From Chaunax sp. Z400 (Eukaryota > Chordata > Actinopteri > Lophiiformes > Chaunacidae), in contig CM075189.1 in assembly GCA_037577475.1 (NCBI GenBank), positions 30,663,839 to 30,727,838 of the forward strand: a stretch of DNA of 64,000 nucleotides, in the 5' to 3' direction. Positions within the stretch are counted from its first letter, which is position 1. Every line of letters begins with the position of its first letter. A model generated the notes under the pieces. The model was not told where the DNA came from. It worked only from the letters and a program-made list of their open reading frames with translations, and did not search any database. The position numbers were made by a program, and so were the translations under genes. Shown in pieces: positions 1 to 15,600 of this stretch.

Positions 1-233
1 CCTAATTTTAAAAGAAGTCCATATTTTCATTTTGGACTGAACTATTGCTGGAATTGCACTATTTTCTTACTACTGGCAATAGTCACATTGCTGTGTGCAG
101 AGAAAAATGTGAGCACCGATACTGTCACCAGCTGGGTAGCAATACAGAATAATGATGACTCTGTCAGACTAGGTCCTGGCTTTAAGGGTTTTTAATGAGT
201 CTAGAAGTTGGACGCAGTGAATTTCTAACCCAC

Positions 234-446
234 CTTTCTCATGGTCGGGAATGCTGTCTTTGAGCAGGCAGCTGAGCTGGTGGCCATTGAGATGCAGGAA
301 GCGCAGCTTGTCTCGGAGTGAGGTTTCCTCCAAGACACCTGGGATCACGCGGCCCACACTGTTTTGAGATATGGGCAGGCCAAGTCCCAGGGCTAGGGTC
401 GGAGTCAGGTCAACCTGCTCAACAACTCCAGGCTTCTCCATCCCCA
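234..446 (-). CDS. pigg: pigg coding exon 6 (last one inside the window)
   Basis: Acceptor GTGCCAG/TGGGG and donor GAAAG/GTGGGT. Encodes VGMEKPGVVEQVDLTPTLAL through LRFLHLNGHQLS to DHEK; the Asp-x-x-Pro-Thr-Leu-Ala segment closes the phosphatase-like domain. Ends in phase 1, so the coding sequence continues beyond the left edge. Confidence 0.92.
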
Positions 447-3400
447 CTGGCACCACAGGGCAAAAAACACACAAGCAAAAACAGTGAGGAACTTCTGCAA
501 ATGAAATATGTGATGGTGAAATAAGGACAGGAAAAGTAACTTCATTTCACTGTTTCTTTTCTTTTTGTTTTGTTGGATATCTTTATTTAACTGTCTTAAT
601 TGAGAAAGAATCTGTTCAATCCAAATCCACAATCAGACTTTTCTTCTATTAAATCAAGAAATACTTGATGCACTAAAATGCAGCACCTTTTGTGTGCCAG
701 CAGAGTTTCCCTCTTCTCTCTCTCTTGCTTTCAATAATTTACAAATTGCTGAATCACAATTGTTTTATATCAAACAGTGATAGTAAAAAGCAAAATGGTA
801 TTTATTTATGAGACCAAAAATGTCATTTTATTACCTCAAACTTAAAAGCAAATCTACAGAAAATATTAACATGATGGACACGAGGAAAATGGTTCAATTT
901 TCATACTGACTGTTGTGGAACATTCACACAATAAGAGCATGACTAAAATGATTTAACAGCACTCATCGAGATACATTTGAAAAAGGAGATCCTCCTCGTA
1001 AAATTAACCTGACACAAACACTAGCAACGAAAAACCCCACACTTGAAAGTCAGTGATTATGTTTATTATATTTAACTCATCTCTGTCCCCTCAGGACAGT
1101 CAAAATACAGTCACTGGAAAATGACAAGCGTGTAATGGAACATGTGCAACTTCACAGTTTCTCCTTTAATTAGGAAGTTAAATGCTTTGGTGACATCTTT
1201 TGTGATTAAGCAATACTTAATTTGAATTCTAACGCTAAAACTTGAATCTGAAAAAAACAAACAAAAAACAACATTACAAATTATCATGCATCTATTAACG
1301 CCTGAGAGTAGGACCGTGGGGAGGGTTGTCACAACGTGCAATGTTGACACATGGCTTCCTGAAGAGAGCTCTCAAAAATACCAACAGAGGGAGGGAGTCG
1401 TTTCCCAAAATGTCTGTGTCTGAGTGACGTTTTCAGCTTGAAATAATGAACTAGTCTGCTGTATAATAAATCCGAACTTTAACAGTACAGCTCACATGTG
1501 TGGAGATGTGAGACAACTGCAAACTACAGGCTGGGACGAAGCCCAGAGCTATGAGCTAATTCGGTACTTTGACACAATGAAATAAAGCTAGGAATGACCC
1601 ATTTTATGATAAAAAGACAATTTGCAATGAGGCAAATACTTTGCTGTATTAAACAGCTATTCAGGATAGAATATGAGGCTTGTTTAAATATCTTATTTGT
1701 ATGTAAGAAGTTGCTTTAGTTGAAGCAATTACATTACAGAGTAAAGTTGATAGAGCCTTTTTTTTTTAAAGTGACATAATTTCAAAACCCCTCAAGCACA
1801 AATCTTAGTCCCATAGAAACTCTATGTGAAATCATAAAATATGATTTTATGATGTTGTGATTAGTTCTCTGAAAACAATCCAAGATGAAGTAATCTGCTT
1901 GCCAGACCACCGACCATGAAAATGATCCAGTCTGTTTCTATTGTTCCACAGTTTGGTTTACGCAGAGCAGAGCAGCTCATATTGTGGCAGAATAGATGTG
2001 TCATAACTCAGTAAAAGGTCACACACTCAGAGAATGCTGATTCATAGATGAGAAAACTGCAGCTGATGATGACCCATATGTAATTAACTATCTAGCTCTC
2101 TGATATTGTAGCCATATTTTAATTCTTAATAAAAGTTTATGGTCAGCTTGGTGATTACCTTTAATGGATGATGGTGCATTTACGTCAGCATTTTGTAGGA
2201 CTGGGTTTAAATAGGTGCTGGCACATATAAGAAATGTATGGACATGGGTTATATACTTTATTTCATATATATCCCTCTCATGTCAGTTGGCCGACATTGT
2301 GTCCACCAATAAAACATTGTTGCATCAGTTGTTGGTTGCAGCATTGTTGCTTTGAGTTTTGAGGCTGGGAAGTTATCACTTATTCATTCTCTGTTATTGC
2401 ATAAGGGTTGGTTTTCTGGGTTTGACAGTAAAACAGTGCTTCCTGGCTTCTTAAAGAAAGCAAGAGAAGGCAAGGACACACAGACACCGGGGTAGGGAAT
2501 GACTGTATGGTTTCTCACCTACTTTACTGGATTAAAGTGGCATCACCTCTCTGTATCCTCGCAGCAATGCAGTCAAAATGTTCTGCCAATCTGCGGCAAG
2601 AGGGCTGTTTTCTCAACAATGAAGCTCAGCTACTGAGCCACTAATGATCTCTGATCCACTGCAGCATGTTCCAATGAAAAACAACACGCATTTCTATTAA
2701 TAACCCGCCATTCTCTCTACATTAGAAATACCCAGTTATAGTGGTGAGGCTGCTGATTTTACCATCTGATGCTTTAAACAGAACACATTTCCATGTCAAT
2801 ATATGTAAGTCCAAGGTGGTATGAATAGAAAGTCTTTCTCCTGAATGGAGAAACAAATAGATTTTAATTTTTCCTTTCTACTTATTAAATAAAGATATTC
2901 ATAATCTAATTAAAATGTTTCCTCTATATGAAGAACATGTGGCATTAGAATGAAGTACAAAGGTGTTCAAATAACAGTCTAAATATCAACATGACAACAA
3001 AACTGGACAAAACAACAACTTGTGAAAACAGAGCCATGAGCCATGGCATCTCACAAGAACACACTATTTTCTGCTAAAGTATGAACATTTTTTTCTATGC
3101 TCTTGTCATTAGTTTAAAAAGGAGAACTCAGCTAGAAAAAAGTAATGTCATTCACCTTCATGGACCAATCTGTGTTTGGCAGTATTTGAATCAGAATCTG
3201 ATGACAAATTGTGGGTTGTTTGATTGGTGATCAAATCACAGCACACAGTCCCACACTATATTCTGTTTTATTACCATTATTTTTAGCTTTAGCCGTAACT
3301 CCAGATTCTACAGACGCAGCCCAATAATACTATCACAAGTGGGTTCATCCATCGTTCGCACAGCACTCAAGACTTTTACTACTTCTAAGATCACATACTA

Positions 3401-3577
3401 TGTGGGTCTTAGGTCTCACCTTGTGTGCAGGTTCAGCTGAGACCTTTTTCTTCAGCTAGATAATAGTTTTGTGTACTGTATATACTCGCGTCCAGTTATG
3501 CACAGGCTTCACCTATCACTAGTGGAATAATGGCCATGTAGTCAATACTGGGTCAGCACACACAACACACAACACAC

Positions 3578-3663
<86 letters not shown>

Positions 3664-6600
3664 CTATGAGAAATCAATAACCAGACCAAACCTCCCCAAT
3701 GCATCATGGCGCAATGGTGCATCACAGTGTCCAGATGCTACAGACACAGTACAATAACTGATAATCACCATGAGGGAATGAAACTGGAAAACAGCATAAC
3801 GTCTACAGCTGTGAGAAATGGAGACGATGGCTATGCACTGTAAAAGCCTCATCAGAACAAAGACTCATGACAAGACAAAACTATTTTACTAAGTTGCTGG
3901 AAAAGTTGCACTGGTGTGTTGAGAAAGAAACGAGAGTAGAGACTCATTACTATGGAGACGATACACCAGGTGTGAACTGGCAGGTTTTCAGAACACTGAC
4001 ATTGCCTTCCGAATCAATCAATACCGAAGTGGTGCTTCGTAATGTAGGCCTACATTAAACAGGAGAAGTCACACCAATATCAGCACATTTACAGGAGAGA
4101 TGTAATACCAGTGCTTATTTCTCTGCACGGGCGACTGAGTGAGAGAAGCTTGTATTTCCACTTGTTAATCAATCACTTACAGTATCTCTCTCGGATGAAT
4201 GAAAAAATTTTGTAAGGAAAAATGTTAAAATGGGTCATGAAATATACTTTTGACGCTGTTAATATGTGAAAGAAACACATGATGCGTTTTGTGTGACACA
4301 GAGAGTGAGAGAGACAGAGAGCGAGGAGGGCACACAGCTCCAAAAACAGAAAATTAAAATGTGCTGGGTAATGTTGATATTGTGTAGGGCTGACACAAAT
4401 AAAAACAATGTATGGCAAAATGAAGGAAAAAAAAAAAGAGGAAGTCTTGCAGAAAGAAAGAAATGATATAAAAATAATTGGAAGTTCTCTTTAAAATCAA
4501 ACATCTTAAGATACAAGTGGGAACTTCTTTGTTGTTGTTCTTCCAACTGCAGCTGAATGTGATCTGATGCTTCAGTACACTTTGACAACAAATATAATTG
4601 GGATTTCAACAGAAAATGGCAAATGAGCATTTACTAACCATCATTAGTCACAACATAACACAGTTGAACTATTTACTAGGTTTTGATCTAGTCTTGTTTA
4701 GTATTGTGCTAGAAAATAAACTTTACTTACTTTCAATGGTAGAAATTTTGGCCTCTTAATTGTCAGATTAATGAAACACAGGGAAAAAAACAATTAACAT
4801 AAATGGATGTATTTCTTTCAAGAGAACACAGAATTTAACATTTGCATCCTACCCCACTTATCATTTGTAAAATAGTAGAATTTACAAGTATAAAGTTGTA
4901 CTGGTGGGCAGGTCATTCAAGCTGCTGGCAGCACAAGAGACAGAGAGACATAACAGAGATGTCTGTGGCAACAACTCAACTGAACTGTGAATGATTCATT
5001 AACATTAATTGTCTAAAAATAAAAAATCCATGCAAGAAAAGATCTCAAAAATAGACGTGGCTGAGAAAAAGGTAATTATCACTATCACACTTTTACACTC
5101 AGCCACAATCTTCATTGCAAAATAAAGTTTCTTTATTTTCTCTCTTCTATGACACAAACATCAGACTAAAATTAATGAAGTCACATGAGAGCATGAAAGA
5201 AAACGTTTCCCTACAAATCCTATTGACAGGTTTAGTTTGACTGATGAACAAAACGCATTCCCTCCAAAAGAGACAGAACCACAGACTTATTGAAGACTCT
5301 GTGTGTTGGCAAGGTACAGTTGTGATGGCATCAATGCCCCCCGCTGGAAAATATCCATGCAATTTAATGACAAATCTGCTGCCATCAGCCACTTTGAACA
5401 ACACTAGATAGTTTACTGTACCTTTTCTTTTAAAGGCCGGACTTATGAGCACCAGGGGTGTGCTGACCTCTGGCTCTGAGGAGCCTCCATGGCTGCCAGT
5501 CTCTGACATCCCATGGTCGCCACATAGCACCAGCAGGTAGGGCAAGGATCCCTCTGTGTCCTAGGAGAAGTGAACACCAAGGTTAAAGGATCCCCACTCT
5601 ATGTGATAATCTGGGAGGGGAAACCTCAACGCTCTGAAATATGAATAATTCACACTTGGCACAAAATGGAAAAAAATTGATCCAATTTGGAAAGCAGAGC
5701 AAAAGCATAAAATGATGGCTGCAGAGGTAATGGATTGTTTCTCCACATATTTTTGATATTATTATGTTGGTGACATGTAATAGCAGCAGAAAATGGAAAA
5801 GGAAGTCATGCCAATCATTTCATGGTGCATTTTCATTTCAGCTCCAGAGTAGAAAAAAATAAGTAAAGGCAGAAACAACAACAGGATGAAGTGTTTGTCG
5901 AGGATGACTTTGATCAAGCCTGGTTTGTTATGCGATTCCTTTTCAACTAGACTGATAGGAACAGATTATTTCAAAAAGAATGCCTTATGAGTCATGGAAG
6001 TGGGGGCTGATTTCAGAACACGACGACAGGTGTAAACAAAACCAAAGCCAAATCTTACCACACATTACAATACTCTCAAAAGACTCCTCAGTTCAGTGTT
6101 GTATCACACATAAGGAAAACAATCAAGGACCAGCGATTCATTTATTATTAGATTGAAATTTGTATCCTATCAACCATAAATTAACAGACAGCCTGGAGGA
6201 CAGAGAAAGCAATGATTGAAGGCTGAGATCAATTCTGCTTTTGTGTTTGGAAGCCAAGTCCAATCAGAGTTTCTATCATCTGTTAATTACCAGGTTTTTA
6301 CTGGAGAAAACTGTCCGACATATTTAAATCTCTACGGTAGATAATGTGATGGAAATAATAATAAGCGACTAAAGGGAAATAACTTAAGTCTCTGCTGAGT
6401 TCAGTGAGAGGCTGAATTGACCGGAAAACACAGACACACACACACATAAAACTGGAAACTGTTGCTCAATAGTTTACGGCTAATATACAGAAACGTATTC
6501 AGGCTGTTTCAAGCAAATAACACAAATGATCCCGTGGTCAAACTGGTGCGAGGAACAGCGGGTGAAAATTCACTTTGTTTTCGGTGTGGACAAAAGCACA

Positions 6601-9600
6601 ACTTGAACTGTATGAAAGGAAGCAAAAACAAAAAGTATGTCAGATAAAGTTTGAAGTTCATTTTGGATGACGGTGTCCGAACAGAAAGTCCCCATGAAGC
6701 ATGAGTTCATTCTTTTAGTCATAGCTCTCGTAGTATTTTATTCATACTATTTTCACATTTAGAATATGACATGAATACAATGAGGAATCACCACAGGTTG
6801 GAGCATGGGTCACACTGTGCCACTGTATTTGCTACTCACACAGCAAAGAATGAGCAAAGGACTACCTTCTGTCCTACATTTTAGCTCTTTGATGCTCATT
6901 ATAAAATGGCACTGGACACAAGGGACCCATGAAACACCTCAAGGCCGGTACTAAACATCACTGAGCCCCACACTGAGAGAGCCTCTTCTGTCTTCTCTGG
7001 GGATATAGGTAGGTATACTCCTGTTCTTGAGGATGAAAGCACTAGGTCTAGGCCTCTGAGGCTGAATTGTTTTTATTTGTACTCTACAACCAAGCTGGTA
7101 AATCACTGGTTCCCAACCAGGGGATCCCCTGGGTTTACGTCTTGGTGGGGGGGGGGGGGGGTGTACATGTACTGTGTCATTAACTCAACTATACTCAACC
7201 AGAAAAATAGAAACTGCACTTTAAGTGAGAAAATTTGTTTTAAAGAGGAAAATAAAAAGCCAAAGAGGACCAGAAATTGTGTGGGGCTGATCTTTAGTAA
7301 ATTTAGAATAACCAGTAACCGGAGTCACTTGTAGCACAAGTGTCGCAGTTGAGAAAACAAGCTACCAAGCAAGCAGAGTCGTAGTTAGCTGAAAGTAATG
7401 GATAACTAGTGGAAAATGTTCAATTAATGAATAAAACAGTTGGCTAGAAGTAATACATAAATGGTTGAAACTTCCAACTTCCGCAACTCCAAGTAGCACG
7501 AGAACAGAATGCAAACTTGACCAAAGCTATCTTATTACTGAGAATTGCACGAAACCATTATTGTGATAAAAATGAGCACCCTAATATAATTAATGGTTTT
7601 AAACAGTCTGTTTTATTCAATCCATTCATAAGAACATATCTGGACCATGACTGGTGGTGAATGAATGAATGCAGCTAGTATGATACAGGAGTGCTGTTAG
7701 GGCACATCAGAGAATAAATAGGAACCACTGTGGTGATTAGTCATTTGTTGTGTGGAAGGTGCTGTAAAGGTCCTTAACAACAGGAGAACATTTCGGTCTT
7801 CTGTCTGAACAGGATATTATAAGTCATAAAGAAAAAAGAATATGAAAAGAAGATATAACAGTTCAACGATTTTCATTTATCTCTTGTATGAATTACGTGG
7901 CTCAGATTACAAGCTACTCTGCAGGTCATATGTAAGAGGTTTTGCATTTCAAACAGCAAAAGCAGCAGCCCAGCCTTACATTTTGCTATATCAGAGGAGA
8001 AAATTGAGGCCATGTGATCCCCATTAACATTCAGGTCTGATGGAGGTATCTTGAGACAAGGATGTCCGGCTTATCACTCATATATTAATGGAGAATGTAT
8101 TATGACATCAATTGAACATTGCCCTGTTTTTTCACTCTGCTGCAAAAGAAACCATCATATCTTTAGGTGCTGAATGATGCAGCAACAAACAACAATCAGC
8201 TCATGTGTGCAGTCAAGAACCCTCACATGTTAAAAGCATGTGCTGATCAGAGAAAACATACAGTAGATGTTTTGTAGAAGCTTCTAAGGTATTGTGTGGG
8301 ATCACACAGGGCTGCGTATATTTTTAGGTCACACTGGTGCTATAGAGAATAATAGCCACAGCATTCATTAATGTGACTGAAGCCAGACTTTCAAATACAT
8401 TTCATTCAAAGAGCTCACTGGGACCACGGATGAGGCTGCCCACTATGCACAGATGTCACCATGCGCCTAGAGAGATTTAACGAGACAGACTGAACAACTT
8501 TAGGGATGTGGTGAAATGTTGCCTCAACAAATACAGAAATACCCTTCACTGTATCTTTTGCGAGGAGGAAACTTACACAAGGATTCTGTTAACTTACTGA
8601 CTTTTCAGAGATGCAAAAGGATGAGGAATAAGAGGATTTGTGGGGCTCGTGTTGAAATGACTTGACAATCTAAATACAAGCCACACAGATACACAAGCTA
8701 CACACATACACGGTACAAAGAAAATATGCATGCAGTGCTGTCAGACCACAAAACGAAAACAAGACAAGACAAGACAAGACCTGCACATTGATCAAAGACA
8801 ATATTAAAGATAACAGACAGGATTAACAGTTTATTAAATCTGTGGAGATGTTGCAACAGATGACATAAAAAGTGCTGGAAACATTCAAAATTATGTGAAT
8901 AATTAAAGGACCATGATGGCGGTAAACGTTTCTTGATAGCATCACATGAACATATGAACTATTTATCATTATTTCACTATTTCCAACAACAGTGAGTAAA
9001 TAGAGGTTAAACTTCTAATTATATATGTTTTTGATACTTTTTTAATGACTTTGATACTTTTTCAACGAATTTATATTCTGGAACTAGACAGCACTCTGAG
9101 AGCACAAACCTCCGCCAAAGCAGCTCAGTTTATGTGATTTCAGTCCCATGATAGTTTGATCCTCATAATATGACTCACTGACCATGAAAACCTAACCCTA
9201 GCATTTGGAATCACTTTGGTATCATTATTAGTTTGATAGTTAGTCAAGACAAATTATATTTTTTCCGTGAGGCTTATAAATTTAAACATTCTGGATCACC
9301 TGATCTGGAATATTACTTGGATCCAAATCTCGTGTTGATGTGTTGTAGTTCTTTTGAGGGTTTCATCATCTAATTTTTGTCCAGTGTAGGCATTATCAAT
9401 AGTCTGCAGAATGACCTTAAACTCCAGGACCTATAGTTACCCTCTCTGAATTTAAAGGCATTGTGAATTCTTTGGAATCTGAGTCAATTAATAATTGTAA
9501 ATGTTTCAATTGAATCTGAGTTTGTATTCTCCTGCACTATGTTGGGTTTGCAATTTGCACCAGTGACTGTTTTTTGTTTTTATGTTGTATCTGGAACTTT

Positions 9601-12600
9601 GTGTACTGCTGCCATTTTGGCCAAGTCTCTCTTGTAAAAGAGATTTTAATCTCAATGGGACTAACCTGGTTAAATAAAGGTAAAATAAAAAAAAATCAAA
9701 TCAAATAAATGGAGTTAGAGGCAAAACTCTTGTAATTGCCCCACCGCACAATGGTGCAGAATCCTTTGAAAATATTCAGGGTCCAGATGATGATCCAGAT
9801 TATCAGATCTTTTTCAATGAAAAAGCAGTCTGCCACTTAAAATAAGGTTAGATCATACTGAGAAGTGAGACAAAATGAAAACGTGAACATGTTGGAGCAT
9901 AAAACCAAAACAAAGAGATGAAAGAGGCTAAAACATTACCTTTAAAATGAGGGCGCTGTGAATCTTCTTCACAATGTCATCCATCTCCAGCAGTTTGGGC
10001 TGAATGAGGGAACTGTGAGGTCCACTAATGTGACCTATATGGTCCAGGCCAAGGTAGTGGAGGATTAAAATATCCCAGTCATCTCTCTTCAGGGTGCTAT
10101 CCAAGTGACGGGTCACATTGTTGTCAACCTACATGGAGACACGGTGCATAGAAGATGATTACTTATCTACAGGGTCTCCAATTTAGGCAGTTAACCATTT
10201 TACGTTCACATTATTCGAAATCATCCTTTAGAGCAAATAAAAACTGAGCTAAAAGGAGTTTTGCTCAAAGCTATGACAGAATCTGATGATTGCCTGATTA
10301 TCAGGCAAAGATTTTAAACCAAATATTTACCTGTATCCCACATTTCAGGAACAAGGCTCAAAAAGCTGCACGAACAATATTCTAGTGTACACAAGAACAG
10401 ATTGCATGCAGTCCCACCGTGGAGTTTTAGCTATGGCATACAGAGCTAAATGATAAGCAGTTTTTGTGTGATCTTATCTCTGTGCCTCTGGTGGATCAGC
10501 TGCCTTCATCTGTTTAATACAGATCACTCATATAATGCACTGTGGATATAATGGACTGAATCATTTCCTGAAACACAGGTATATTGCACACACAAAAATA
10601 TATAAAGCGCTGCTTTAATAATCATTACTGCAGTATGGGCAGTCTGTGATATATAATATTGGGCATGGGTTCAAACACTTGAGTGTAAATTATATGTTTG
10701 TTCGATGCAGGTAAAATTGGAATTCCCCCACGGTGGATCAATAAAGGTCTATCTTATCTTAAAATGTTTTTATAAACAGTTTTTTTATAAACAGAAAACT
10801 CAAGGTTGGTCATGAAGAATGGAAGAATTGATATTTGATAATGGAATAATTGCAAATATTTTTTGGTTTGTTAGCAGTATAATGACAACACTACAGGTCA
10901 GATTGCCACAGAACTCAGTGGAAGGATGGCGCAATGGCCAAGAGAGAACCCATTACATTCTGGTGCTGATCTGAATGAAGGAATTTTTTCCCACTGTCAT
11001 TAACATTGCGAGATAATGTTTTTGAATGCACAGGAAATAAGGTTTTAAAAACAAGCAGTAAAATCTTAAAATCAATCCTTAAACTCACAAGCAGTGAAGG
11101 GCAGCAAGGAAGCAGTTTTTTTTAGATCAGCTACAGTCTTTGGGATGTTTTGCCTGCTAATACCAGAATGTAGTCTGGAAGGAAGGACAGTGTGGATGAC
11201 CGTTTCTAAATCTGCACGAGAAATGACCTGATTTTGTTCAGCCATCTCAGCTGATCAAAGCAGGACTGCACTACTTTAGAGACCTGAGTGTCAAAGGACA
11301 AATCTGAGTCAAAAACAACTTCCGGGCTTCTTTCCGAACATTATTGGATAAGACAGCCAGACTAGTGGGGAGATGAATAATGTTGTTAGTGCTGGGCCAC
11401 ACAGGTAGTTATAATTACCTCTGATTTCGAAAAAATTTTGTCTCAGGAAATTTTTCGACATCCGCTTTTTGATGTCATTGAAGCAGGACATTATGAGGGA
11501 TGCATCAGTGGTACCAGACTTTAACGGGACTTATATTTGGGCATCATCAGTGTAGCTATGGAAACCAATACCATGGCTAGAGGTAAGCATTGCACTGAAT
11601 ACACAAAATAAAGGAGCAGAAGAAGAGGAGGCATCTCCAAGCACAACAGAGAAGGATCTGTTTGACAAATGAGAGATTCAGAGCTGCATCACTGATGCCA
11701 ACACAGTTTCTCAGACAGCTGATAAAGAAATCATGCATGGTCCACTGTAGCTGAGGTCAAGGAGAATTAAAATACAGTACCAGCCACTGTCAGCTGAAAA
11801 CAGTAACTCAAAGTTGTCCTTATTCATAAAAGAAATGAGTTGAATGGAGACGATCTTCTCTAAAATAAATGAATAAAAATGGCAGCTTCCAGTGAGTCTA
11901 AAATGACTTAAAACAGAAGGGTCTAGAGAAGCCTTCTTTAAAAGGCATGTTTAAATTAGAGGGGGAAATACCAGTGGATAATGAGCAGTTAATAATGGTT
12001 AAAATATCTGTACGAACTGTCTGAAATACAGTTTTTAAAAAAACCAATTGGAGAATGCAGTCTGAAGGTGGATGACTTTGAAAGTACAACAGTGCGCTCC
12101 AGATTCCAGCTGACAGAGAGATTTCACTAAAGCGGGGTTCATGTTGGGGGTGAACAAGAATCCAAGTGATGCTCTCTGAGATAAGTTTTAAGATGCTGCA
12201 GAATCTCCATAACATTATTAAAAAAAGTATGTCTTCACGTCTCTCAGGAGTGGATTCAACAAGCTGGCTATGGACCAATTACAGTGTTTACTCTTTTAAA
12301 ACTGATTCTGGAATTGTGACCTAGTTTGGCATTTAGATCAGAAGAATATGTGAATCTTGCTTCCTTGATTGCACACTGATAAGAGAACATTAATAAAGAT
12401 GGCTCAGTGCCATTAAGTGTCCCCAATAATGGTGACTGTGAACCCAAAAGCAAGACCTCCTCTAAATGGACTCATTAATACACGTGTGAATATCTGCTAT
12501 GTCAAAATGTCTGCTGTGTCACCAGGCAATTACTCAAAAGCTACTCAACCATTTTCCTTGAAATACTTTGGAGGGGTGGGGCATGAGCCGGGCAAGATAA

Positions 12601-15600
12601 ATAGACATGTGTAGGCCAGATTGGCCTTGGTGGAGATATGGAGTGGAGGCACAAATAAATTAAATGATGCTGCAAACATTTTAGTTTTCAATCTCGTGGC
12701 TACAACAGGAAATAGGTTTTAATAATTTCCTCTAGAATTTCTTAATATTTTTTAAAATGTCTGTATGATTTCAGACAACAGGACCCTTAACTGTTTAACA
12801 ATACTGAGCAAAGAAAGTCTTTCAAACAGCCAATCTCTGGCTGTTTGACTCATACATACCTCAGTGTAGTCAGACACAAAGAAGGAGGTTGTGCCGTCAT
12901 ACTCCATGAAGTGTTTGGGAAAGAGGCGCACCCAGGTGTCATCTCCATAGAAGATCATCCTCTTCCCTGCTGTTTTGGCCTGCCAAATGAGGTTGTCTTC
13001 CAGCAGGGCAGGAGAATTCAGGTTCATTACCACATCAATGAAGCCTGGGATACTGCCAGTGGTAAGAGCCTGTAGGGGGACATGTTTTTGTCATTGTCCT
13101 TTGAACAATAATTGCTTTTAATGGTGTTATGCAACCTTACAGTTTCATCATTATCATTTCATCACCCAGCTAATTCTGATCTGTGTACAGTTTTTAGTAA
13201 AGACTGTTTATATATCTGTCAATAATATACCAAAAAAGAACGATTCATCAATGCCCTACACCTGGCTGACGTAGCATTGGTAGCCAAACTGACTCCCACA
13301 CCCACAGAACAATCTCGCTGCCACAAATTGAAACAGAATCAGATATTTATGATGTACAGTTTCTAATGATTTCATCATGGAATCAAAAAACAAAACAAAA
13401 CACCACTGGCCTCCATTTGACTGACAAGGAAAACACAGCCTTTTTGGAAGTCAGGAGAGAGCCCGGTGCATCGTCGAGGGGGAAATACAAAGGCCTTGTC
13501 TTTATGCACTGAAGGAAACATGAGATTGCAGAGGCTCAGAGGAAATGGTGCTATTCAAACCCCACATGAGCTGCCTGGTGCACAGCCTGAGATCCTGCGA
13601 GATGCTCAGAAATCCGGGCTAAAATCAGAGTTGACCAGCCTTTATTGTGTGAGGGGCCCTGGTGTTAAAAGAACCTGTCGAGGGAGCTGAGCAGGAAAAA
13701 TCAAAGTCATCTTTGAAACCACGTCTTAAAACATTATTTATCGATTTTTATGTTGCTGTAGTTGTCCTTATAATCCTGTTTTTCTATTCAAATCTGGGTA
13801 GCTTTTTCCTCTCATCGGTTTTTATATGTACATTAGTTTTTCCCCCCATTACAAAACATGGTAGCAGTTTGTGTGTGGTTACTGTGTGAGAACCGGTCCT
13901 ACGGCAACTCTGTGGCTACTTCACAGAAACAGGAAACAAACAGCAATATGTATATTTGCACTTTACTGCTTCTGCACTTCTGGTTAGATGGCACTAACCT
14001 CAAGAACTGTCACCTTTAGGCACATTTTCAATATATATATATATACCCAGGATATTTTATCAATTTGCGGGAGCAAAGTTTTCTTCTGTCATGACAAACT
14101 CATAAACATACTTTATGTCAGAATAGGGTCAGAAGCCTTTCACTTTTGTCAGTTGATTCATATGTATTGTTCCAACAGGGAAATTGAAGCTTAAATTTTC
14201 AGCCTCATCTTGTGAGCTTTTGATCCTGAGCTCAATTATTTACCACTTCCTTCCTTGTGATTGTTTTGCCAGTGCCGGTGCAGATACTTGTTTCAGACAG
14301 AGATGAATGGTTCTTCTTGGAAAGCAATCCTCTCCTTTATGTCTATTCAGTCTCACTGTGGTCCTCAGTCTATTAATAAATATAGCCTGACCAATGAAAC
14401 CACTGGTTCTGATGAAAACAGGCCTTTTCCCTGTTTGGACGATAATAAACAGAGATAATTCTACTGTAAAGAAACCCAAGAGCTCTGTGAAGAAGTTCAC
14501 ATTTTAAAAATTCTAAATCTTAAAATATCTCCGGTGACACATCTACATACTATTTGCCAACAGTATGTGTCTAGGCTTACAATATGCCACTGTTTAACTG
14601 TCAAATACAGTATTAGTGGGGTTTACATACAGCTACTCTTCCTCACACTGATCAAATCGTGTACAGGTGCCAAGAAACAGACAGAAAGGGGCTGTGGCTT
14701 TGAGTCCTGGAGCCTGGCTTGAATCAGATTTTTATGGTTCCCTTTTCACTTACTTTTGGTTGACGACTGAAAGGAAGACTTCCTGCCATTAATTAGAAAA
14801 CATCCTCAGATGTCTCATGGCTTATTACCAGACAAAACCTAAACGCGTGTCTGTATAAAAAGCCAGCCTTTTAAACATCCACAATGCATTGCTGGTGCTG
14901 GTGCTGCTGCTTTTATAACTTGCTGAATTTATCATCCAAATCCGTCACTTCAGTAATGTCCACCGACTGCTGTGCCAGTCTGAGAGCGAGGCTCAACTGG
15001 CCACACGTGAATACAAGACTGGGAAAGAAAACCAACTCCTTTTCTCTTCCTGTCTTGGTTACAAAGAGAAAATAAATTGGAACCATTAAATTTAGTGGAG
15101 CGAGCCTTGGGAAGGGTCTCCTGTATAACAGTATAACAACTGTATAGTGCAATAATATGCAGACAAGAAACTATGTACTAAAAGCTGTGTATCTGAATAA
15201 GACCTCCACACCACCTGTTCTGTGTATGTAGGGGAGGCGTGTGACTTTCTTAGACACAGGGGAGGCAGTGTTGGGTAAAATGTATGTGTAAATTAATGGC
15301 CATGCCACTGAGAGATTATGATTTAGGTTAGTTGGCTGTGTCATAGTCATTAACTGGGTGCAATGCAGTGATAGTGGGCAGTAAAAAGTAGTTAGTTTGT
15401 ACTGCCACCAACTGGTGTACCACAGAATGTCTGTGCTGTGATTAAACGATTTAACCCATGTTAAAGCTCTGAGAATATCACAACTTCGGAATGTCAAACT
15501 GGGCTGTTTTCCTATATACAGAAAACTAATTTGTTGCCTCAAAGGCAATGATCTTATGCATGTTTTTGTCATGCACCAGCTGTAAGACAGTGTGCTGAAG

